64,000 nt of DNA, from positions 1,843,963-1,907,962 of the forward strand of contig NZ_LN679998.1 in assembly GCF_000953675.1 (NCBI RefSeq), in the 5' to 3' direction. This document shows positions 58,461-64,000 of the stretch, one piece after another; positions within the stretch are counted from its first letter, which is position 1, and every line of letters begins with the position of its first letter. The translations under genes were made by a program, and so were the position numbers. A model generated the notes under the pieces. The model was given only the letters and a program-made list of their open reading frames with translations. It was not told the DNA's origin and ran no database searches. This stretch comes from Paraclostridium sordellii (GTDB taxonomy: Bacteria; Bacillota; Clostridia; Peptostreptococcales; Peptostreptococcaceae).

Positions 58461-58491
58461 ATCAGTTAATTATATCTATTTTAAATTAATT

Positions 58492-59136
58492 TTACTTTCC
58501 TTGTTTCTCGTAATCACTTAAAAATTTAGCTATACCTATATCAGTTAGAGGATGCTTAGACATTTGCTTTAATACATTAAATGGTACTGTAGCAATATCA
58601 GAACCAGCCATAGCACATTCTGAAACATGAATTGGATTTCTTATACTAGCCGCAATTATTTGTGTATTCATTTCATGTACCTCAAATATAGTAGCTATAT
58701 CACTTATAAGATTTACTCCTGTAGTTCCTATATCATCTAATCTTCCAACAAATGGGCTAACGTAAGTTGCTCCCGCTTTTGCTGCAAGTAATGCTTGTTG
58801 TGGTGAAAATATTAATGTAACATTAGTTTTTATTCCTTTTTCACTTAATATTTTAACGGCTTTTAATCCTTCTATACACATTGGTATTTTTATAACTATA
58901 TTTTTATGTAATTTAACTAATTCCATAGCTTCTTCAACCATTTTGTCAGCTTCTAAACTTATTACCTCTGCACTTATAGGTCCATCTACTATGGAACATA
59001 TTTCATTTATTACTTCTTGAAGGTCTCTACCTTCTTTAGCTATAAGAGATGGATTTGTAGTTACACCATCTACAATTCCCCAAGTATTAGCTTCTTTTAT
59101 TTCATCTATATTAGCTGTATCTATAAATATTTTCAT
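58492..59136 (-). CDS. Transaldolase / fructose-6-phosphate aldolase family protein
   Basis: 214 residues, the short FSA/TalC-type. [13 protein letters not shown] at the start, [13 protein letters not shown] (about 24-36), Schiff-base Lys83 in [10 protein letters not shown], and [32 protein letters not shown] are all present. Enzymes of this size act either as transaldolases (many Firmicutes) or as fructose-6-phosphate/dihydroxyacetone aldolases. AAGGAG precedes the ATG. It is the last gene of the nucleoside operon, 23 bp after nupC, which suggests that it helps route pentose phosphates from nucleosides into glycolysis. Confidence 0.92.
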   Translation of the reverse strand: MKIFIDTANIDEIKEANTWGIVDGVTTNPSLIAKEGRDLQEVINEICSIVDGPISAEVISLEADKMVEEAMELVKLHKNIVIKIPMCIEGLKAVKILSEKGIKTNVTLIFSPQQALLAAKAGATYVSPFVGRLDDIGTTGVNLISDIATIFEVHEMNTQIIAASIRNPIHVSECAMAGSDIATVPFNVLKQMSKHPLTDIGIAKFLSDYEKQGK

Positions 59137-59159
59137 TGTCTTATATCTCCTTTTGTTTT

Positions 59160-60443
59160 TTATAATGCTACTATAGCTCCTACTATTAATGAACTTAAAA
59201 CACTAACGCAAAATCCACCAATCATACCTCTAAATGCAAGCTCTGCTAATTGACCTCTTTTTTCAGGACAGAAAACTGATATTCCTGATATACAAATACC
59301 CATACTAGATATATTTGCAAATCCAGTTAGTGATATTGCCATCATTAATCCAGTTCTATAATCTAAATGTGGTAACATAGGTCCTAATTCACCAAATGCA
59401 ACGAACTCATTTAAAGCTAATTTACTTCCTAGTAATTGACCTGCTGTTAATACACTTTCTTTTGGTATTCCCATAAAGAAACCTATTGGTGCAAAAACAT
59501 ATGATAGTATGCCTTCTAGTGATAATCCTATAAGCCCAAGCCCACCATTAACTAATGCTACTAAAGCTATTATAGCTACTAAAGATGCCCCTATTCCAAG
59601 TGCCATATTCATACCATCATTAGCTCCTTGAGAAATAGCTTCCATTATATTACTATTATTACCTTTATTATCTATTGTAACTTCATCACTATTTATTACA
59701 GTTGCTGCAAATTCAACTTCAGATTCAGTATCAACTTCTTCTCCATTGTCTACAGTAACAGTATTTACAGTGACAACTTCACGTACTTTTTCAGGAAGAA
59801 TTATTTTTGAAACTATTATACTTCCTAATGGCACTAAAGCTCCACCTATTAAAAGATACTGCATAGGAATCCCAAGTCCTGCATATCCACCAAGAACTGT
59901 CGCTGACATACTTCCCATACCTGATATTAAAACTAACATTATTTCACTTTCACTCATACCTGATAAGTATTTACTTACAAGAATAGGTGACTCTGTTTGT
60001 CCTAAAAACATATTAGCAACTGCAACAAAGCTTTCAACTTTACTTGTTCCTAATACTTTTTCTATTGCACCTCCAATTATTTTAACTACAAATCCTATAA
60101 GACCTATATAATAAAGTGCTGCAACTAATGCTGATATGAAAATTATATTACCTAAAACTTGAATACCAAATATCATACCTGTAGGAGCTCCTGCATCTGC
60201 TAAAGGTCCAAATACAAATCCTAACCCTTTTGCCCCATAACTTAATACTACTGTTACAAAATCTGAAATTTTTTCAACAGCTATTCTTCCAAGTGGAAAC
60301 TTTAATAATAAAAATGCTAATATAACTTGGATTACTAAAGCTTTTAATATCATTTTCTTTTTTACATCTTTTTTATTAGGTGATACAAGATATAAACCAC
60401 CTAGTAATAGCGCTATCCCAATTATGTTTAATATTACCGACAT
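59160..60443 (-). CDS. nupC: Concentrative nucleoside transporter NupC
   Basis: 427-residue membrane symporter with about ten hydrophobic segments. Signature stretches are [49 protein letters not shown] (the conserved GQTE site), [16 protein letters not shown] and [16 protein letters not shown]. The loop at about 225-265 is acidic. I start at the ATG at 60443, because a G-rich site (GAGGGCGGAT) lies 3-10 bases upstream, and not at the ATG 15 bp earlier. It follows the purine phosphorylase gene across a 110-bp hairpin region. Confidence 0.93.
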   Translation of the reverse strand: MSVILNIIGIALLLGGLYLVSPNKKDVKKKMILKALVIQVILAFLLLKFPLGRIAVEKISDFVTVVLSYGAKGLGFVFGPLADAGAPTGMIFGIQVLGNIIFISALVAALYYIGLIGFVVKIIGGAIEKVLGTSKVESFVAVANMFLGQTESPILVSKYLSGMSESEIMLVLISGMGSMSATVLGGYAGLGIPMQYLLIGGALVPLGSIIVSKIILPEKVREVVTVNTVTVDNGEEVDTESEVEFAATVINSDEVTIDNKGNNSNIMEAISQGANDGMNMALGIGASLVAIIALVALVNGGLGLIGLSLEGILSYVFAPIGFFMGIPKESVLTAGQLLGSKLALNEFVAFGELGPMLPHLDYRTGLMMAISLTGFANISSMGICISGISVFCPEKRGQLAELAFRGMIGGFCVSVLSSLIVGAIVAL

Positions 60444-60501
60444 TTTATCCGCCCTCATTTTTCTATATGATAAATTTTCAAGATATGCTTTTTAGTTTTA
60501 T

Positions 60502-60538
60502 GACTGTCTCAAATTTTAATTTTATTTATGAGACAGTC
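60502..60538 (-). repeat. Hairpin in the punA-nupC intergenic region
   Basis: GACTGTCTCA (60502-60511) is the exact complement of TGAGACAGTC (60529-60538). No T-run follows on the minus strand, so it is more likely an mRNA processing or stability element than a terminator. Confidence 0.55.
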
Positions 60539-60567
60539 TAAACTAAATATTATTTTAAATTATATAG

Positions 60568-61389
60568 TTATATATTGTGAACTATGTTTTTTACTAGATT
60601 TAAGAATTGTTCTTTAACTCTTTGTGTAGTTTCGATAACTTCTTCATGATTTAAAGGTTGGTCAAGTATTCCTGCAGCCATATTAGTTATACAAGATATA
60701 CCTATAACATTTAGATTGCTATGAGATGCAACTATTACTTCTGGAACAGTTGACATACCAACTGCATCACCACCTAATATTTGTGCCATTTTAACTTCTG
60801 CTGGAGTCTCATAAGTTGGTCCTGTAAAGAATGCGTATACACCTTCTTTTATATCTATATTTAATTTTTTAGCACAATCTCTTGCTAACTGTATATATTT
60901 TGGAGTGTATGCAGTAGACATATCAGGGAATCTAACGCCTAATCTATCATCATTTTTACCTATTAAAGGATTATTTCCACCTAAGTTTAAATGATCTTTT
61001 ATTATCATTAAGTCTCCTGGTTTATAAGATTTATTAGCTCCACCTGCTGCATTTGTTACAAAAACAGTTTCTACTCCTAACGCTTTCATAACTCTTACTG
61101 GAAAAGTTGTTTCTTGCATTTTATATCCTTCATAAAAATGGAATCTTCCTTGCATAGCTATAACATTTTTACCTTCTAATTGGCCAATTACTAATTGGCC
61201 TTTATGTCCTTCAACTGTTGAAACTGGAAAATTTGGTATTTCATTATAACTTATTACTACTGGATTTTCTATTTCATCTCCTAATACCCCAAGTCCAGAA
61301 CCTAATATTAACCCAATTGTAGGTTTTACATCTGTTTTAGTTTTTATATAGTTTGCGCTTTCTATTATTTTTTCATATAAGTTGTTCAT
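60568..61389 (-). CDS. punA: Purine nucleoside phosphorylase, class I
   Basis: Phosphorolytic cleavage of (deoxy)inosine and (deoxy)guanosine. 273 residues, the trimeric class I length. Phosphate site GLILGSGLGVL (about 25-35), EGHKGQL (His in the phosphate loop), MQGRFHFYEGY, VTNAAGG, GVYAFFTGPTYETPAEV and GMSTVPEVI with the base-binding MS-TVPE segment. GGTGGGG lies upstream of the chosen ATG at 61389; the frame opens 8 codons earlier without a site. It is in the deoxynucleoside operon after deoC. Confidence 0.94.
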   Translation of the reverse strand: MNNLYEKIIESANYIKTKTDVKPTIGLILGSGLGVLGDEIENPVVISYNEIPNFPVSTVEGHKGQLVIGQLEGKNVIAMQGRFHFYEGYKMQETTFPVRVMKALGVETVFVTNAAGGANKSYKPGDLMIIKDHLNLGGNNPLIGKNDDRLGVRFPDMSTAYTPKYIQLARDCAKKLNIDIKEGVYAFFTGPTYETPAEVKMAQILGGDAVGMSTVPEVIVASHSNLNVIGISCITNMAAGILDQPLNHEEVIETTQRVKEQFLNLVKNIVHNI

Positions 61390-61442
61390 AATATTTACCC
61401 CACCTTTTGTCATATTTTAATAATTATGTAATTAATTAAAGC

Positions 61443-62108
61443 TTAGTACCCTATTACTTCTTCATTATTTATTATTTTTATAATCGAGCTTGTCCCAAGT
61501 CTCTTTGCTCCATTTTCTATAAATACTTTAGCTGTGTCTAAGTCTTTTATTCCTCCAGCTGCTTTTATTAATACTTCACTACCTATATTTGCTCTAAAAA
61601 GTATTATGTCTTCTAGTGTAGCTCCACCTGTGCTAAATCCTGTAGAAGTTTTTATAAAATCAGCTTTAGCATCTGTTACACATTTACACATTTGAATTTT
61701 TTCTTCTTCAGTTAATAGACAAGTTTCTATAATTACTTTTAAAATTTTATATTTACATGCTTCTTTTATAGCTTTTATTTCTTTTGTAACTTCATTAAAT
61801 TTCTTTTCTTTTACCATTCCTAGGTTTATAACCATATCTATTTCATCTGCACCATTTTTTATAGCATCTACAGTCTCAAATACTTTAACTGCAGTTGTGT
61901 TATATCCATTTGGAAATCCTATTACTGTACAAACCTTCATTTTATCTCCCACGAAATCCTTTGCCTTTTTTACAAATGATGGAGGTATACAAACTGATGC
62001 TACTTCATATTTCATTGCATCTTCACAAATTACCTTTATATCTTCCCAAGTAGCTGTTTGTTTTAATAAAGTGTGATCTACTGTACTTAAAATTACCTTT
62101 TTATCCAT
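61443..62108 (-). CDS. deoC: Deoxyribose-phosphate aldolase
   Basis: Cleaves 2-deoxyribose 5-phosphate to glyceraldehyde 3-phosphate and acetaldehyde. 221 residues, full length. Active site: Asp91 (ADEIDMVIN), Schiff-base Lys153 (FIKTSTGF) and Lys182 ([11 protein letters not shown]), in the usual spacing. GGAG precedes the ATG; 19 bp after the pyrimidine phosphorylase gene and 54 bp before punA. The order of operon genes shows it processes deoxyribose from both pyrimidine and purine deoxynucleosides. A phosphopentomutase gene is not in the window. Confidence 0.97.
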   Translation of the reverse strand: MDKKVILSTVDHTLLKQTATWEDIKVICEDAMKYEVASVCIPPSFVKKAKDFVGDKMKVCTVIGFPNGYNTTAVKVFETVDAIKNGADEIDMVINLGMVKEKKFNEVTKEIKAIKEACKYKILKVIIETCLLTEEEKIQMCKCVTDAKADFIKTSTGFSTGGATLEDIILFRANIGSEVLIKAAGGIKDLDTAKVFIENGAKRLGTSSIIKIINNEEVIGY

Positions 62109-62126
62109 TGTTTTTCTCCTTTTGAT

Positions 62127-63431
62127 TTAGCCAATTATTTCATGTATAATAAAACTTTTTTCTGGCTTTTCATTTTGTATATCATAAGCTTCTTGTAATT
62201 GCTCTTCAGCTTTTTCAAATTTATCTTTATCACTTGAATATAGAGTTGCTAATACATCTCCTTCTTTAACATAATCTCCCATTTTCTTTTTAAGAATTAT
62301 TCCTGCACCATAATCAAGTTCATCATCTTTTGTATGTCTACCTGCACCTGTAAGTAATGATGCTATACCTACTTTTTCTGCATTTAGGTCATAAACATAA
62401 CCTTCTTTATTAGCCTTTACTTCATAAGTTAGAGGTGCTATTTCAAATAATTTTGGATTATCTATAACACTTGGATCTCCACCTTGAAGAACTGCTAACT
62501 CTCTTAATTTAGAAAGAGCTGAATTATCACTTAAAACTTTTTCAAGTTTTTCTCTTCCTTTCTTAGTATCTGGCTCGATTCCCCCAATTTTAAGCATTTG
62601 AGCCCCTAGTTGTAAGCATAATTCTCTTAAATCTTCAGGTCCTTTACCTTTTAACACTTCTATAACCTCTTTTAATTCAAGCGCATTACCTATTGCATAT
62701 CCTAAAGGTTCTCCATTTAATGTTATTGCAGCTGATGTTTTTCTACCTAAACTGTTTCCTATGTTTACCATAGCAGTTGCTAATTTTTTAGCATCTTCTG
62801 CAGTTTTCATAAAAGCTCCTTCACCATATTTAACATCTAGTAATATCGCATCTGAACCTGAAGCTATTTTTTTACTCATTATACTTGCAGCTATTAAAGG
62901 TATGCTATCAACAGTTGCAGTAACATCTCTTAATGCATATATTTTTTTATCTGCTGGTACTAAGTTTTGAGTTTGTCCGGCTATAACTAAACCTGCATTT
63001 TTTACCATATCTTTAAATTTTTCTTCTTCAACAGAAATATTAAATCCTGGTATAGATTCTAATTTATCTAGTGTTCCTCCAGTATGTCCAAGACCTCTTC
63101 CTGATAATTTAGCAACCTTTCCTCCAGCTGCACAAACCATAGGTACTAATATAAGAGAAGTTTTATCTCCTACTCCTCCAGTACTATGTTTATCTAGTTT
63201 TATGCCTTCTATCATACTTAAATCTACTACATCACCTGAATTAACCATTGCCATAGTAAGATTTGCTGTTTCTTCTTTACTAAATCCATTTATATATATT
63301 GCCATTAATAATGCAGATGCTTGATAATCAGGTATATCTCCATTAGTATATTTTTCTATAAAAAATTCTATTTCATCTTTAGATAATTCTTTATTATCTC
63401 TTTTTTTTGAAATTATGTCGTATACTCTCAT
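62127..63431 (-). CDS. pdp: Pyrimidine-nucleoside phosphorylase
   Basis: Phosphorolysis of thymidine, deoxyuridine and uridine. It is 434 residues. The thymidine/pyrimidine phosphorylase signature SGRGLGHTGGTLDKLE is at 110-125, with KHSTGGVGDKTSL (81-93, phosphate site) and DVKYGEGAFMKT. The C-terminal alpha/beta domain has TGAGRHTKDDELDYGAGI. GGGGAG precedes the ATG. The gene follows the BMP-type binding protein by 12 bp. Confidence 0.96.
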   Translation of the reverse strand: MRVYDIISKKRDNKELSKDEIEFFIEKYTNGDIPDYQASALLMAIYINGFSKEETANLTMAMVNSGDVVDLSMIEGIKLDKHSTGGVGDKTSLILVPMVCAAGGKVAKLSGRGLGHTGGTLDKLESIPGFNISVEEEKFKDMVKNAGLVIAGQTQNLVPADKKIYALRDVTATVDSIPLIAASIMSKKIASGSDAILLDVKYGEGAFMKTAEDAKKLATAMVNIGNSLGRKTSAAITLNGEPLGYAIGNALELKEVIEVLKGKGPEDLRELCLQLGAQMLKIGGIEPDTKKGREKLEKVLSDNSALSKLRELAVLQGGDPSVIDNPKLFEIAPLTYEVKANKEGYVYDLNAEKVGIASLLTGAGRHTKDDELDYGAGIILKKKMGDYVKEGDVLATLYSSDKDKFEKAEEQLQEAYDIQNEKPEKSFIIHEIIG

Positions 63432-63443
63432 TTTTATCTCCCC

Positions 63444-64000
63444 TTATTCATTTAATTTATAATGATTATTCTTAACCCATTTACTTAATTCTTTATTGGT
63501 TGTGGGTATATTTATATCATTGTTTATTATATCCCTTTTGATTTTTTCAACATTTTCAATAGTATTTGAATCTAATTCAACACTTGAGCCTTCTCTTGTA
63601 TAATCGATAACGTTTTCTCCTAGGCCAATTTTATGTACTCCTGATTTCCATGAGTTATATTTTATAGCTTCTATTTCTTTGTATATTATATCGTTTGCGT
63701 ATCTTGTTGCTGTTGATACAATATTATCTGGTGCAAAAGAATTTTGATTTCCATCTACTCCAAATGCATATTTATTAACTTGTTTAGCTGCTAAAAATAC
63801 ACCTAACCCAGATTGTCCAGCTAACTGCTGTATATAAACTGCTCCCTTATTATACATTGAAAGAGCAATTTCTTTTGCTTTTGCAGGATCTGAAAAATCA
63901 TCTACCACTGCTTTCATGACATTTATATTTGGATTTATATATTTAACACCTGCCTCAAATCCTACAAATCCTTCATTTAAATGATTTAATTCTTTACCAA
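63444..64000 (-). CDS. BMP-family (nucleoside-binding lipoprotein type) substrate-binding protein, partial
   Basis: The 3' 185 codons of a gene that runs off the right edge; the frame is open to 64000 (reading GKELNHLNEGFVGFEAGVKYINPN before the internal Met at 63917). The motifs GFEAGVKYINPNI, YNKGAVYIQQLAGQSGLGVF and FGVDGNQNSFAPDN, then ATRYANDIIYKEI, are typical of BmpA/Med-type binding proteins that deliver nucleosides to ABC importers in Gram-positives. It is upstream of pdp in the same operon, so it probably captures nucleosides; the permease and ATPase genes are not visible. The N-terminus and lipobox lie outside. Confidence 0.88.
   Translation of the reverse strand, partial: GKELNHLNEGFVGFEAGVKYINPNINVMKAVVDDFSDPAKAKEIALSMYNKGAVYIQQLAGQSGLGVFLAAKQVNKYAFGVDGNQNSFAPDNIVSTATRYANDIIYKEIEAIKYNSWKSGVHKIGLGENVIDYTREGSSVELDSNTIENVEKIKRDIINNDINIPTTNKELSKWVKNNHYKLNE

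Larger units (their letters stand above)
57856..58491. other. Region without an intact gene, 636 bp
   Basis: Holds a MerR-type dyad (57960-57982), remnants of a MATE transporter and of a MerR regulator on the minus strand (listed separately), and the terminator of the transaldolase operon at 58431-58460. Confidence 0.75.

Noticed and set aside
60502-60538. Intrinsic terminator between punA and nupC
   Set aside because: The stem is perfect but no T-run follows on the transcribed strand, so the operon is probably not ended there.

Overview
The window is AT-rich, low-GC Clostridia-type DNA. Strong GGAGG ribosome binding sites, common TTG starts and A/T-flanked hairpin terminators point to a Gram-positive anaerobe. 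A canonical cholesterol-dependent cytolysin, a methionine gamma-lyase relative, and purine/ribose/galactose catabolism fit a toxigenic relative of Peptostreptococcaceae (for example Paeniclostridium or Paraclostridium). The genus is an inference, not something the sequence proves. No rRNA, tRNA, CRISPR array, insertion sequence or phage gene was recognised.

Layout. 0-4.3 kb: ribose operon rbsR-rbsK-rbsD-rbsA-rbsC (minus strand, leaving the left edge inside rbsC). Its promoter overlaps a likely RbsR operator. 4.4-13 kb: lactose/galactose operon (APC-family permease, lacZ, galK, galT, galM), driven by a promoter facing a divergent AraC-family regulator. 14-21.6 kb: single genes, namely a P-loop kinase, a FUSC exporter, an AI-2E family permease, an HdeD-like protein, MscL and aminopeptidase P. 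21.7-32.8 kb: an envelope-stress and detoxification block. It holds a BceAB-type ABC transporter, two different two-component systems, a MacB/FtsX-type ABC transporter and a GntR/DUF1648 pair. 33-34.6 kb: an oligopeptide-binding lipoprotein whose two halves are in swapped order (a circular permutation). 34.8-47.5 kb: mixed small membrane proteins, a glycosyltransferase with TPRs, glutaminase, a YfcC carrier, a lipoprotein, a Sel1 protein, an ECF S-component with a methyltransferase, an MFS permease and a VanZ-like protein. 47.7-48.9 kb: methionine gamma-lyase broken by one in-frame TGA. 49.4-53.1 kb: a methyltransferase, an acetyltransferase, tiny membrane genes, a candidate small RNA and a secreted protein. 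53.3-56.9 kb: cholesterol-dependent cytolysin, then a GntR/ABC operon. 57-58.5 kb: a Nim-like flavoprotein and decayed MerR and MATE genes. 58.5-64 kb: deoxynucleoside salvage operon (BMP-type binding protein, pyrimidine phosphorylase, deoC, purine nucleoside phosphorylase, nupC, transaldolase-like aldolase).

How it works together. The sugar operons and the nucleoside operon all feed pentose or hexose phosphates into glycolysis. Candidate CcpA (cre) sites lie near the lac regulator and the methionine lyase. The central block looks like defence against peptide antibiotics and other envelope stress. Two genes linked elsewhere to acid resistance (HdeD-like and glutaminase) each have upstream boxes resembling a sigma-B promoter.

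Most unusual items: the permuted OppA-type protein, which also lacks an ATG in front of its signal peptide; the nonsense-mutated methionine gamma-lyase; a promoter-terminator unit of about 110 nt with no gene in it; an amino-acid-type permease where a lactose permease would be expected; and several perfect, spacer-less 42-64 bp palindromes at gene ends.
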